Made by a program: the position numbers and the translations under genes. A stretch of DNA of 58,188 bases from contig JAPUDV010000093.1 in the NCBI GenBank assembly GCA_027492875.1, positions 1-58,188 on the forward strand. The letters are read 5' to 3'. This document shows, one piece after another, positions 1-8,251 of this stretch. Every line of letters begins with the position of its first letter. The first letter of the stretch is position 1. Under the pieces are notes generated by a model. That model saw nothing but the letters and a program-made list of their open reading frames with translations, made no database searches and was not told the origin of the DNA. Source of the stretch: Candidatus Competibacteraceae bacterium (GTDB lineage: Bacteria > Pseudomonadota > Gammaproteobacteria > Competibacterales > Competibacteraceae).

Positions 1-404
1 AAATTTTTTTCAACAAGATCATCAAGTTTTGTGATTTTGTATTTATTTTTATCATTTTTTCTAACAAAAAATGCATATGATTCGTTCCTGTAAGGTGTAG
101 AGAAATAGGCATATTTTTCCCTTTCTGGCGATTTTGAAGCACCCATTGCTGCGTCCATGTTGCCGTATTCGATGGATACCATGAGCCTTTGCCATGCTAT
201 TCTCATGAAATCTACTTTGCATCCGGCTTCCTCCAACGCGGCTCTAACGATCTCAAGATCAAGACCCACAAAATTGCCGTTGCTGTCTTTGGATTGATAA
301 GGCTCCCATGGCTCCCATCCTACCCTTATTGTACACTCGGAATATGCATGATGAGTAGTCAGGGTAAATATAGAAATCGCAATTACATATAACAATTTTT
401 TCAC
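1..404 (-). CDS. Periplasmic substrate-binding protein, family 3 (partial, C-terminus off the window)
   Basis: About 134 codons are visible. The protein opens with a typical signal peptide (KKLLYVIAISIFTL, likely cleaved after HHAYS) and continues with IRVGWEPWEPYQ, then G-LDLEIVRAALE and later YFSTPYRNESYAFFVRK, the usual N-terminal lobe of bacterial extracellular solute-binding proteins family 3 (SBP_bac_3), which deliver amino acids or similar small ligands to ABC importers or sensors. The start is GTG at 402-404: an AGGAG lies at 412-416, seven bases upstream, and no other start fits the signal peptide. The gene is AT-rich compared with the rest of the window and lies beside transposase debris, which suggests acquisition. 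The ligand cannot be inferred. The 3' part lies outside the window, so whether the gene is intact is unknown. Confidence 0.85.
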   Translation of the reverse strand, partial: MKKLLYVIAISIFTLTTHHAYSECTIRVGWEPWEPYQSKDSNGNFVGLDLEIVRAALEEAGCKVDFMRIAWQRLMVSIEYGNMDAAMGASKSPEREKYAYFSTPYRNESYAFFVRKNDKNKYKITKLDDLVEKN

Positions 405-579
405 GTTGAAACTCCTTGATCGAATAATGTTGTGAGGCGGACTTCTCGCCTAAAAAATGCAGCCGAATTTAAAGTAGATTTTCTGTGCCTGTTAAGCGAC
501 TGGATTACCACTCTGTCGGCATAAATATCGGCCGGTGTTCGATAGTCCAACGCTTTTGGTAGTGTTCCAGACATGGTTT
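401..579 (-). pseudogene. Remnant of IS3-family-like transposase C-terminus
   Basis: The frame contains LPKALDYRTPADIYADR, which resembles the conserved C-terminal block of IS3-family OrfB transposases (consensus like HQALGYRTPAEVY). Nothing of the DDE catalytic core is present upstream; instead the frame runs directly into the end of an IS1-type transposase remnant at 580. The rest of the frame, up to the solute-binding protein gene, is not recognisable. This is best read as a short leftover of a second insertion sequence abutting or interrupted by the first. The assignment rests on one short motif, so IS3 is a likely rather than certain family. Confidence 0.45.
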
Positions 580-900
580 TCATACCAGAGCGAATTCGTA
601 TCGATAGATAAAGAGACCAATGACGATGCCATACATTTTACCGAGTTTGGAGAAACAAATCGTCTTCCTTGCCAATCTTTTGATGTGGGTCCAGAGGGTC
701 GGATGCTTCCGTTCGATCTTTTGGGTACTCATCTTGCCGACTATGCACCTTTAGAGAGACATGTGGCGTTGGTAGGTTCCCCGGTTGTCCGTGTAGCATT
801 GGGTGATCCCAAACGGTGCCAACCACAGCTAACACAGATGTTCCTTATTCTGGATGTAACCCCACATCTCGTCCATGTTCGGCCTCTTGATCTTTAATAT
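580..900 (-). pseudogene. Degenerate IS1-family transposase fragment
   Basis: Reading the minus strand from about 900 to a TGA at 580-582 gives pieces typical of the IS1 InsB C-terminal half: KRPNMDEMWGYIQNKE, then CYTDNRGTYQRHMSL, then VGKMSTQKIERKHPTLW and RLARKTICFSKLGKM, ending YEFALV. Two in-frame stops (after NKEHLC and after RHMSL) and the missing N-terminal InsA-like part make it non-functional. The segment between DEMW and YTDN is shorter than in intact elements, so an internal deletion is likely. No terminal inverted repeats were identified. It marks an old insertion beside the AT-rich left edge. Confidence 0.75.
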
Positions 901-1082
901 TTTGAGTGTCAACGATAATTGTAGCTATTGAGCATCTGGCCGCTTTTGGTGGCCGGCTGGCGGTCCGTTTTTCTGTGATAATCGTTTACAATCCCCACTG
1001 CGGCCGCTATTCCACTCGGAATTTCGGTTAGGCTAACACTTTCATCCATAAAGCGGATTTTCGCTTTTTGTCGAGGCGGCGC

Positions 1083-1523
1083 ATGGCGCGAATCAAATTG
1101 GACCTGCCGGCGGATTTTCCGTTTGCCACCGAGCTGCGGGTGCGGGTCACCGATATCAATTATGGCGGGCATATGGGCAACGACTCCCTGCTGGGCTTGT
1201 TGCACGAGGCGCGGGTTCGATTCCTGGCGCATTTTGGACTCAAGGAGCTGGATATCTTCGGTCTTGGTCTGATCATGGCCGACAGCGTGATCGTCTATAA
1301 ATCGGAGGCGTTTCCTGGCGAGGCGCTGGAGATCGCGGTGACGGTCGTGGATTTCAACAAATATGGCTGCGATTTCGTCTACCGGGTGACCGAACGGGCT
1401 AGCGAGCGCGAAGTGGCGCGGGCCAAGACCGGGGTCGTGTTCTTCGACTACCAGAAACGCACGGTCCAACCGGTGCCGCAATCCTTCCTCGATCTGTTCC
1501 CGCCCGATGCCGCCGTCGCTTAA
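1083..1523 (+). CDS. Hotdog-fold acyl-CoA thioesterase family protein
   Basis: A 146-residue protein of the single-domain 4HBT/YbgC-FadM type: the N-terminal segment VTDINYGGHMGNDSLL carries the D-x-n-GH-x-N pattern of the hotdog active site, followed by the long helix HEARVRFLAHFG and the alternating strands VIVYKSEAFPGEALEI and VARAKTGVVFFD. Such enzymes hydrolyse acyl-CoA or related thioesters in the cytoplasm; the substrate is not evident. ATG 1083 is preferred over the in-frame TTG at 1068 because GAGG sits just upstream and the first residues then match the family. Its last 17 bases overlap the next gene, so the two are probably translationally coupled, placing a thioesterase in an operon with two membrane-linked GTPases. 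Confidence 0.85.
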   Translation: MARIKLDLPADFPFATELRVRVTDINYGGHMGNDSLLGLLHEARVRFLAHFGLKELDIFGLGLIMADSVIVYKSEAFPGEALEIAVTVVDFNKYGCDFVYRVTERASEREVARAKTGVVFFDYQKRTVQPVPQSFLDLFPPDAAVA

Positions 1524-3048
1524 ACCGCCGCTGGCGCCGATCGCCCGGGCCTGGCTGCCATTCCGCCTGCTGCTGGCCGTGGGCGCCAGCGTCGGCGTCG
1601 CGGTGCTGCTGGTGCTGGTGCTGTACATCACCGATCTCGGGTTGTCGGTGTGGGATCGCCTGCAACGGGCGCCGACCACATTCTGGGTGATGTACCTGCT
1701 GGTGCTGTGCCTGCTGAGCGGGGGCGGGGCCTACCTGGTCTGGCGAGTGCTGCGCTGGGGCCGGCCGGCCGGCAAATCTCGTTCGACCGCACCCGCCAAG
1801 CCGCCGGACGAAGAGACCCTGCGCGAACAGATGGAGCATCACGCCGCCGCCGGCGTGCCGGTGGACACCATCCGCGGCGAGTTGGAGGAGTTGCAGCGGC
1901 GGCGGGCGGCGGGCGAGATCATCGTGGCGGTGTTCGGCGAGATCAGCACCGGTAAATCTTCCACGATCCGCGCCTTGCTGCCGGGCACCGACATCGCGGT
2001 CGACGTGTGCGGCGGTACCACCCGGGAGGTCACCAATTACACTTGGACCAGCCCGGCCGGGGACCGGCTGATTCTGGTCGACCTGCCGGGCCTGAACGAA
2101 GCGGATGGCGCGCTGGACCGGGAAGCCCGCGACGAAGCGTTGCGCGCCCATGTGGTGATCTACGTCTGCGAGGGCGATCTGACCCGCGACCAGTATCAGG
2201 CGCTGCGGACGCTGGTGGATCTGGGCAGCCCGGTGATTTTGGCGCTGAACAAGATCGACCGGTTCGTTGGCCGGGAGCTGGAGCGGGTGCGCGAGCGCCT
2301 GGGCGAGCGGGTGGGCGAAGGGGTGGAAGTGGCGCCGGTGCAGTGCGGCGGCGTGGAGGAAGTCACCCGCATCTATCACGACGGCCGCGAGGAAACCACC
2401 CTGCGCGAGCGCAAGCCGCAGGTCGAGGACCTGCGCCGCGCCTTGCAGCGCTATCTCGATACCGATCCGCAAGTCCTGGACGGCTTGCGCGATACCTCGG
2501 TATTCGTGCTGGTCCAGCAGAAGCTGGACGAAGCGGTCGCCGAATATCGACGCAAGCGGGCCGGGGAGATCGTCAAGAGCTATTCCCGCAAGGCGGTGTT
2601 CGGCGCGCTGGCGGCGGTCGGGCCGGGGACCGACGTGCTGATCCAGGGCTATCTGGGCATCCACCTGCTCAAGGAGTTGTGCGCGCTGTACGAAGTGCCA
2701 GCGCGCGAGGTCGACATGCAGCGCTTCCTGGATCTGGCCGGCAATCAGATCAAACGCAGCCTCAACCTGCTGCTGGCGCTGGTGGGCAACGTGTTCAAGG
2801 CGTTTCCGGGGATGGGCACGGTGGTGGGTGGCATGTTGCACGCCGTGGTCTATGGATTGATATTCGAAAGCCTGGGGAAGGCGGTGGCCCGCTCGCTGGA
2901 AAGTCGTGGCGACCTGGTGAGCGGACCCACCTTGCGGATGTTCGAGGATGACCTGAGTGAAAATCTGGAAGCGCGTGCAAAGCGTTTGGCCCAACTGGTT
3001 TGGACGCGGCAGCGAGGCGATGAAGGTGCGGGAACCGCAACCGGCTAA
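1507..3048 (+). CDS. YcjF/DUF697-type membrane-anchored GTPase (first of tandem pair)
   Basis: 513 residues. Two N-terminal membrane segments (about 20-42 and 60-80) are followed by a charged linker and a complete Era-like G domain: P-loop GEISTGKSS at 144, G3 motif DLPG at 192, G4 motif NKID at 248. The C-terminal third (about residues 345-480, starting around EYRRKRAGEIVKSY) has the helical, hydrophobic character of the DUF697/YcjF region, which probably contacts the membrane. Family members are poorly characterised; roles in envelope stress or membrane remodelling have been proposed for relatives but cannot be read here. It overlaps the thioesterase gene by 17 bases and the following GTPase gene by about 92 bases if that gene's GTG start is used. 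Confidence 0.8.
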   Translation: MPPSLKPPLAPIARAWLPFRLLLAVGASVGVAVLLVLVLYITDLGLSVWDRLQRAPTTFWVMYLLVLCLLSGGGAYLVWRVLRWGRPAGKSRSTAPAKPPDEETLREQMEHHAAAGVPVDTIRGELEELQRRRAAGEIIVAVFGEISTGKSSTIRALLPGTDIAVDVCGGTTREVTNYTWTSPAGDRLILVDLPGLNEADGALDREARDEALRAHVVIYVCEGDLTRDQYQALRTLVDLGSPVILALNKIDRFVGRELERVRERLGERVGEGVEVAPVQCGGVEEVTRIYHDGREETTLRERKPQVEDLRRALQRYLDTDPQVLDGLRDTSVFVLVQQKLDEAVAEYRRKRAGEIVKSYSRKAVFGALAAVGPGTDVLIQGYLGIHLLKELCALYEVPAREVDMQRFLDLAGNQIKRSLNLLLALVGNVFKAFPGMGTVVGGMLHAVVYGLIFESLGKAVARSLESRGDLVSGPTLRMFEDDLSENLEARAKRLAQLVWTRQRGDEGAGTATG

Positions 3049-4327
3049 CGGCGACGGGCATCTGGCCCTGGCCCGCGAGAGCCTGCGCGAACTGCTGGAC
3101 GACCAGCGGGTGCCGCCGCCGGTGCGCGCGGCGCTGGCGGAGGAGTATCGGCAACTGCAAGTGTTGCTGGAAAAGATCGAACAGGGTCATATCCATATCG
3201 CCGTGTTCGGCCGGGTCAGCGTCGGCAAGTCGGCGCTGCTCAACGCCCTGTTGGGCGAGACGCGATTTTCGACCAGTCCCCTGCACGGCGAGACCACCCG
3301 CGCCGCTCACGCCCGCTGGCAGGAATACGATGCCGGCGGGGTGTTCCTGATCGATACGCCCGGTATCAACGAGGTGTCCGGCGAAGCTCGCGAGCAGCTC
3401 GCCCACGACGTGGCGAGCCGCAGCGATCTGGTCATGTTCGTGGTGGACGGCGATATCACCGACACCGAGCTGAAGGCGCTGCGGCAGGTGAAGGGCGCGG
3501 CCCAGCGGCTGGTGCTGGTGTTGAACAAGATCGACCGCTATACCCAGGCCGATCGCGAGCTACTGCTGGAAACGCTGCGCCGGCGCAGCACGGGACTGAT
3601 CCAGCCGCAGGACATTCTGACCGTCGCCGCCCAGCCGGCCGAGCGCATCGTGATCCTGGTGGACGCCGAGGGCAACGAGACCGAGACCCGCCGGCGGCCG
3701 GCGGCCGACGTGACCGTGCTGCGCGAGCGGATCTGGGACATCCTCAAGGCCGAGGGCAAGACCATGGCGGCGCTTAATGCCGGCTTGTTCGCCGGTCGCT
3801 TTTCCGACCGGTTGACCCGCGAGATCGTCGTCATCCGCCGCGATTTGGCCGACAAGGTGGTGCGCAAGTACTGCCTGGCCAAGGGCGTGGCGGTGGCGCT
3901 GAATCCCATTCCCATCGCCGACATTCTGGCGGCGGTCGCCACCGACGCGGCGATGATCGTGCATCTCGGCCGGGTCTACGGGTTGCCGATCAACCGGGTC
4001 GAGGCGGGTACGCTGCTCAAGACCATCTTCACCCAACTGGCGTTTCTGATGGGGACGGTCTGGGTCATGAACCTGGCGGCGGCGGCGCTGAAGGGCGTCA
4101 CCTTGGGGCTGTCGACGGTGGTGACGGCCGGTGCGCAGGGCGCGGTGGCCTGGTACGGCACCTACGTGGTCGGTCGGGCCGCCGAGCAGTATTTCGCTCA
4201 GGGCAAGTCTTGGGGCGAGGGTGGGCCGAAGCGGGTGGTGCAGGATATCCTCGACAGCCTGGACCGCGAATCGCTGCTGGCGCAGGCTCGCGACGACATT
4301 TTGGCGCGCTTGAAACCGCTGTTGTGA
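2957..4327 (+). CDS. Second GTPase of tandem pair, DUF697-type
   Basis: 456 residues from a GTG at 2957; an alternative start is ATG 3020, which would cut the overlap with the previous gene to 29 bases. The G domain has P-loop GRVSVGKSA at 85, DTPGINEV at 133 and NKIDRYTQ at 190. The C-terminal half (about 285-420) begins with DLADKVVRKYCLAKGVAV and contains the hydrophobic stretch FLMGTVWVMNLAAAAL, again DUF697-like. Unlike its partner it has no N-terminal membrane segments. The two proteins share architecture but clearly differ in sequence, so they are an old duplication or a recruited pair rather than a recent repeat. Tight overlap suggests co-translation and possibly a heteromeric GTPase; that is inference. 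Confidence 0.8.
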   Translation: MKIWKRVQSVWPNWFGRGSEAMKVREPQPANGDGHLALARESLRELLDDQRVPPPVRAALAEEYRQLQVLLEKIEQGHIHIAVFGRVSVGKSALLNALLGETRFSTSPLHGETTRAAHARWQEYDAGGVFLIDTPGINEVSGEAREQLAHDVASRSDLVMFVVDGDITDTELKALRQVKGAAQRLVLVLNKIDRYTQADRELLLETLRRRSTGLIQPQDILTVAAQPAERIVILVDAEGNETETRRRPAADVTVLRERIWDILKAEGKTMAALNAGLFAGRFSDRLTREIVVIRRDLADKVVRKYCLAKGVAVALNPIPIADILAAVATDAAMIVHLGRVYGLPINRVEAGTLLKTIFTQLAFLMGTVWVMNLAAAALKGVTLGLSTVVTAGAQGAVAWYGTYVVGRAAEQYFAQGKSWGEGGPKRVVQDILDSLDRESLLAQARDDILARLKPLL

Positions 4328-4375
4328 GTCCGAGCGCAAGGTGGGGGACGCCGGTCGAGCGGTCGCCCCGCCGCG

Positions 4376-4954
4376 CTAAAACATCGCGGCCAGGTCGCGT
4401 GCTTCGGCCAGCATCGCTTGCCGTTCGGCCGGTGAAACGGTCGGCACCTGGTAGAACGCCCGATGGGTGACGGTGCGAACGCCGCACGCCTCCAAAATGC
4501 CTTCGGCCATCGGCCGCACCAGCAATTCGTGCCAGCGCAGGCGCTGGTAAGTGGCCTCGTCGCCGCCCAGCGTGTTGATGATCAAGGCTTTCTCGTGCGT
4601 CAATAGCCCATGCATGCCCGCTGCGGTGAAGTCGAAGGCGAATTTGCGCACGAATACCCGGTCGATCCAACCCTTGAGGATGGCGGGGGGGCCGAACCAC
4701 CAGATCGGATAAATAAAGACCAGCCCTTGCGCCCAGCGGATAGCTTCCTGTTCCTGGCGAATGTCATTCGGCAGGTCGCCGCGCCAGTTGCGGATCAGAT
4801 CCTCGCCATCCAGCACCGAGCGAAACTGCATCTGATACAGATCGCGAATACAGGTCGCGTGCCCTCGCTCGCAGAGTTCGGCATCGACCGTTTCCAGAAT
4901 GGCCCGATTGAAACTGCGCGGGTTGGGGTGCGCGTAAACCAGCAGGATATTCAT
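4376..4954 (-). CDS. NAD(P)H-dependent flavin oxidoreductase (flavodoxin-fold quinone reductase)
   Basis: 192 residues starting MNILLVYAHPNPRSFN, the flavin phosphate-binding opening of the NQO1/MdaB/KefF family, followed by YPIWWFGPPAILKGWIDRVF, the classic second FMN-contact block, and then the loop LIINTLGG. These cytosolic FMN or FAD enzymes reduce quinones or activated dyes with NAD(P)H. Start ATG 4954 gives the canonical N-terminus; upstream codons in the same frame are unconvincing. It lies 14 bases downstream of the FAH-family gene on the same strand and is probably co-transcribed with it. It converges with the GTPase operon; no intrinsic terminator is obvious in the 48-base gap. Confidence 0.88.
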   Translation of the reverse strand: MNILLVYAHPNPRSFNRAILETVDAELCERGHATCIRDLYQMQFRSVLDGEDLIRNWRGDLPNDIRQEQEAIRWAQGLVFIYPIWWFGPPAILKGWIDRVFVRKFAFDFTAAGMHGLLTHEKALIINTLGGDEATYQRLRWHELLVRPMAEGILEACGVRTVTHRAFYQVPTVSPAERQAMLAEARDLAAMF

Positions 4955-4968
4955 CTTCGAATCATGGC

Positions 4969-5628
4969 TCAGGCTACGCGCGCGTTGAAATCGTGACCGG
5001 CCAGGCTGAGCGTCAGCGCATCGCCAGAAGCGAGCGGGCCGACACCGGACGGCGTGCCGGTCAGCACCACGTCGCCCGGTTGCAGGGTGAAGTGGGTGGA
5101 GATATGAGCCAGCAGTTCGAAAATGCCGACCATCATCTGGCGGGTGTTGCCCTGCTGGCGCAGTTCGCCGTTGACCCGTAGCGCCAGTTCGACCGCCTGC
5201 GGTTCGGGCAGCGCCTCGGGTTTCAGGAACGGCGACAGCGGGCAGGAACCGTCGAAGGCCTTGGCGGTTTCCCAGGGATGGCCTTTTTGCTTCAGTTCGT
5301 TCTGGAGATCGCGCAGGGTCAGATCCAGGGCGATGCCGTAACCGGCCACGGCCGCGCGGGCGTCGTCGGCGCCGGCGTTTCGCAGTTCCTGGCCCAGCAG
5401 CACCGCCAGTTCCACTTCGTGGTGGCAAGCGCCCCGTCCCGCCGGCAGCCGGATCGCTTCGTCCAGCCCGACCAGCGCGGTGGCCGGTTTCATGAACAGG
5501 ATGGGCGTTTCCGGCACCGCGTTGTTCAGTTCGCGGATGTGGTCGAGATAGTTGCGGCCGATGCAGACGACCTTGCCGACCGGCAGCGCCAGCGGGCTGC
5601 CGTCCAGATAGCGGTGTTGGTATACCAA
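4969..5628 (-). CDS. Fumarylacetoacetate hydrolase-family protein (YcgM-like acylpyruvase)
   Basis: 219 residues from TTG 5628 (VYQHRYLDG...), the same length and N-terminal alignment as E. coli YcgM, a metal-dependent acylpyruvate hydrolase/oxaloacetate tautomerase relative. Diagnostic blocks are VGKVVCIGRNYLDH, PILFMKPATALVG, the metal-binding HHEVELAVLLG, the long KAFDGSCPLSPF, and the C-terminal GDVVLTGTPSGVGPL. A longer reading frame reaches a TTG at 5706, but that lies at the edge of the intrinsic terminator of the upstream gene, so the short start is more credible. Co-directional with the quinone reductase 14 bases downstream, which suggests a small catabolic or detoxification operon. 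Confidence 0.87.
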   Translation of the reverse strand: MVYQHRYLDGSPLALPVGKVVCIGRNYLDHIRELNNAVPETPILFMKPATALVGLDEAIRLPAGRGACHHEVELAVLLGQELRNAGADDARAAVAGYGIALDLTLRDLQNELKQKGHPWETAKAFDGSCPLSPFLKPEALPEPQAVELALRVNGELRQQGNTRQMMVGIFELLAHISTHFTLQPGDVVLTGTPSGVGPLASGDALTLSLAGHDFNARVA

Positions 5629-5706
5629 ACGAGGATCTTCCCAGGTTGTGAGTGGTGGGAAAGATATTGTCGGGTAAGCCCGTCGGAGCCGCAACGGCGG
5701 GCGCAA

Positions 5707-5735
5707 TAAAAAAAGCGCCAGCCCGGAGGCTGGCG
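5707..5735 (-). terminator. Intrinsic terminator of the alpha-E / ATP-grasp operon
   Basis: An 8-bp perfect stem (CGCCAGCC at 5716-5723 with GGCTGGCG at 5728-5735, four-base loop) is followed, on the minus strand, by a run of eight T residues at 5714-5707. It lies 47 bases after the stop of the alpha-E gene and just before the FAH-family gene, so it separates the two minus-strand units. Confidence 0.85.
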
Positions 5736-5781
5736 AAGTGGATGACCCACGGTCGGTCGAATCCGGCCGGAAACCTGCGAG

Positions 5782-6798
5782 CTAGGCGAAATAGGTGGCG
5801 GCGATCTGGTCGTGCAGTTGGCCCAGGCCGATCTGCAATTCATCGATGAATTCGTGCAGGCTGCCGTGGGTGAGTTCCGGCACCGCCGCCGCGTTCAGCC
5901 GTTGCCTGAGGGTGGCGATGCCGGCGAGCGGCGCGGCGTTTTTGGGCAGTTCCCGCAGGCAGAATTCCAACTGGGTCAGGCAACAGGCCACGGCGCGCGG
6001 AAAGTGCTCGTTTTGTAGTAGAAACTTGAGCACGTCGGGACCGCCGACCCGCAACCGCACCTGTTGGCGGTACATCTGGTAGGCGCTCAGCGATTTCAGC
6101 ACGCTCATCCATTGAATGTTTTCGAAGGGGTCCTGCTCCTGCCGTTCGGGCGTAGCGACCGGGGACTGCGATTGGGACTGCGACTGGCTGGCCTCGACCG
6201 AGGCCGGCTCTGGTCGCGGTTCTGCGGCCGCCGGCTGACCGGCGCGCGGCAGCAAGTTGGCCGAGCGCACGTCCAGAATGCGGGTGGTCATGTCGGCCCG
6301 CTCCAGATAGCGGCCCAGCCGGACGAAATCGTAGGCGGCGGTGCGGCTCATGGCTCCGGATAGCATGCCGTTGATCTGTTGTGCGCCGTGGATGACCCGG
6401 CGCAGGAATTCGAAACGGCCGCGCCGGGTGGGGACATGGTCGCGGGCGTAGATGTACAGGCCGTTGACCTGTTCCCAGACTTCCTGTGGCACGGTGTCGC
6501 GGGTGGTGCGCAGGTTCTCGCGGGCGGCGGCCAGGCTGGAAATAATCGAGCTCGGATGGTCGCGGTCGCCGATCAGGAACTTGACCACGGTGGCTTCGTC
6601 GGCCAGCCGGTTCGGGTCCTTCTCGAAGAACAGTTTCTCGGCGCCGACGATGAAGATCAGCGGCAGCCAGCCGAAGGTGGTGTTGCGCGGCAGGTCCAGC
6701 AGCAGGTTGCTGTTGACGTTGATGATGCGGGCGGTGTCTTCGACCCGCTCGATTTGCCGGGCCATCCAGTAGATGTTTTGGGCGACGCGTGACAGCAT
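5782..6798 (-). CDS. Alpha-E domain protein (DUF403), partner of permuted ATP-grasp
   Basis: 338 residues, almost entirely helical, opening MLSRVAQNIYWMARQIERVE, the hallmark of the alpha-E/DUF403 family; later blocks are GMLSGAMSRTAAYDFVRLGRYLERADMTTR (read in two parts) and LTQLEFCLRELP. Alpha-E proteins are found beside circularly permuted ATP-grasp ligases and transglutaminase-like proteins and are thought to act with them in peptide or amide-bond formation; the actual product is unknown. The protein carries a low-complexity insert around residues 205-222 rich in Ser-Gln repeats (ASQSQSQSQSP), probably a flexible linker. It starts one base after the stop of the ATP-grasp gene, so the two are coupled. 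An intrinsic terminator follows. Confidence 0.9.
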   Translation of the reverse strand: MLSRVAQNIYWMARQIERVEDTARIINVNSNLLLDLPRNTTFGWLPLIFIVGAEKLFFEKDPNRLADEATVVKFLIGDRDHPSSIISSLAAARENLRTTRDTVPQEVWEQVNGLYIYARDHVPTRRGRFEFLRRVIHGAQQINGMLSGAMSRTAAYDFVRLGRYLERADMTTRILDVRSANLLPRAGQPAAAEPRPEPASVEASQSQSQSQSPVATPERQEQDPFENIQWMSVLKSLSAYQMYRQQVRLRVGGPDVLKFLLQNEHFPRAVACCLTQLEFCLRELPKNAAPLAGIATLRQRLNAAAVPELTHGSLHEFIDELQIGLGQLHDQIAATYFA

Positions 6799-6799
6799 G

Positions 6800-8251
6800 T
6801 TAGAAGCCCTCGGTATCGACGATCCAGGTGTCCTTGCTGCCGCCCCCCTGCGAGGAGTTGACCACCAGCGAGCCTTTTCTGAGGGCGACCCGGGTCAGGC
6901 CGCCGGTGGTCACGTAGGTCATGGGACCGGACAGAATGAACGGCCGCAGGTCCACATGGCGCGGTTCCATCTGGTCGTCGCACAGGGTCGGCGAGGTGGA
7001 AATCGATAGGGTGGGTTGGGCCATGTAGTTGCGTGGGTCCTTTTGGATCAGTTCGGCGAAACGCTTGCGCTCGCCGGAGGTGGCGTGCGGCCCGACCATC
7101 ATGCCGTAGCCGCCGGATTCGTTGGCGGGCTTGACCACCAGCTTGTCCAGATTGGCCAGCACGTATTTCCGGTCCTTCTCGCGCATGCACAGGTAGGACG
7201 GTACGTTGGGGATCAGCGGATCCTGATCGAGGTAGTACTTGATGATGTTCGGGACGAAGGCGTAAACGACTTTGTCGTCGGCCACGCCCGCGCCCGGCGC
7301 GTTGGCCAGCGCCACGTTACCCTTGCGCCAGGCCCGCATCAGTCCCTTGACGCCCAGCGCCGAATCCGGCCGGAAGGCTTCGGGGTCGATGAACAGATCG
7401 TCGACGCGCCGGTAGATCACGTCCACCCGCTCCAGCCCCTCGATGGTGCGCATGTAGACGCAGTCGTCGTCGCCGACTTCCAGGTCGCTGCCTTCCACCA
7501 GTTCCACGCCCATCTGCTGGGCGAGGTAGGAATGTTCGAAGTAGGCGGAGTTGTAGATGCCGGGAGTGAGCACCACCACGGTGGGGTTGTCGCCGGGGCG
7601 CGGCGACAGCGAGGCCAGCATGTCGTACAGGCGCGGGGCGTAGTCGTCCACCGGCTGGATGCGCTGGTACTCGAACAGCTCCGGGAACACCCGCTTGGTG
7701 ACGACCCGGTTCTCCAGCATGTAGGACACGCCGGAGGGAACCCGCAAGTTGTCTTCCAGCACGTAGATCGTGCCGTCCTTGTCGCGCACCAAATCCGAGC
7801 CGCAGATATGCGCCCAGACGCCGTGGCGAGGGTTGACGCCCACGCACTGTGGCCGGAAGTTGACCGACTGCGCCAGCACCTCGGCGGGAAACACGCCGTC
7901 CTTGATGACCTTCTGCTCGTGGTAAAGATCGTCGATGAACAGGTTGAGCGCCTGCACGCGCTGTTTTAGGCCGGCTTCGGCGCGGTCCCATTCGTGTTTT
8001 GGGATGATGCGCGGCACGATGTCGAACGGCCAGGCCCGGTCGATGCTGCCGCCCTCGGTATAGACGGTGAAGGTGATGCCCATGACCAGGATGGCCAGCT
8101 CGGCCGCGGTCTTGCGCTCGCGCAGTTCCTCGTCGCTCAACGAGGCCAGGTATTCGCACAGCGTCCTTGCCGCCGGTCGCGGCCCGGTCGCGCTGTCGAT
8201 AAGTTCGTCGTACGGACCTGTCGCGGCATAGCGCTGCCATTCGATTGTCAT
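6800..8251 (-). CDS. Circularly permuted type 2 ATP-grasp protein
   Basis: 483 residues. Recognisable blocks are the N-terminal FTVYTEGGSIDRAWPFD, RPQCVGVNPRHGVWAHICG, the middle YVLEDNLRVPSGVSYMLEN, and the ATP-binding VVKPANESGGYGMMVGP, followed by RHVDLRPFILSG. This is the circularly permuted ATP-grasp (DUF404/DUF407) family, predicted carboxylate-amine ligases operating with alpha-E and transglutaminase partners. It is first in a two-gene minus-strand unit, and diverges from the transglutaminase/DUF2126 gene across about 350 bases, so the three genes probably form one divergently controlled module. Substrate unknown; cytoplasmic by absence of signal or membrane segments. Confidence 0.92.
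   Translation of the reverse strand: MTIEWQRYAATGPYDELIDSATGPRPAARTLCEYLASLSDEELRERKTAAELAILVMGITFTVYTEGGSIDRAWPFDIVPRIIPKHEWDRAEAGLKQRVQALNLFIDDLYHEQKVIKDGVFPAEVLAQSVNFRPQCVGVNPRHGVWAHICGSDLVRDKDGTIYVLEDNLRVPSGVSYMLENRVVTKRVFPELFEYQRIQPVDDYAPRLYDMLASLSPRPGDNPTVVVLTPGIYNSAYFEHSYLAQQMGVELVEGSDLEVGDDDCVYMRTIEGLERVDVIYRRVDDLFIDPEAFRPDSALGVKGLMRAWRKGNVALANAPGAGVADDKVVYAFVPNIIKYYLDQDPLIPNVPSYLCMREKDRKYVLANLDKLVVKPANESGGYGMMVGPHATSGERKRFAELIQKDPRNYMAQPTLSISTSPTLCDDQMEPRHVDLRPFILSGPMTYVTTGGLTRVALRKGSLVVNSSQGGGSKDTWIVDTEGF

Noticed and set aside
1021..1082. GTTAGGC followed by TAAC near 1027 as an attC end
   Set aside because: No matching L boxes or foldable arm upstream; a short palindrome by chance is more likely.
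1399..2994. 531-codon minus-strand open frame
   Set aside because: Antisense to the first GTPase, Gln/His-rich shadow composition.
5629..5706. Longer N-terminus for the FAH-family protein from TTG 5706
   Set aside because: It abuts the upstream intrinsic terminator and has no counterpart in the family, whose members begin at the VYQH segment.
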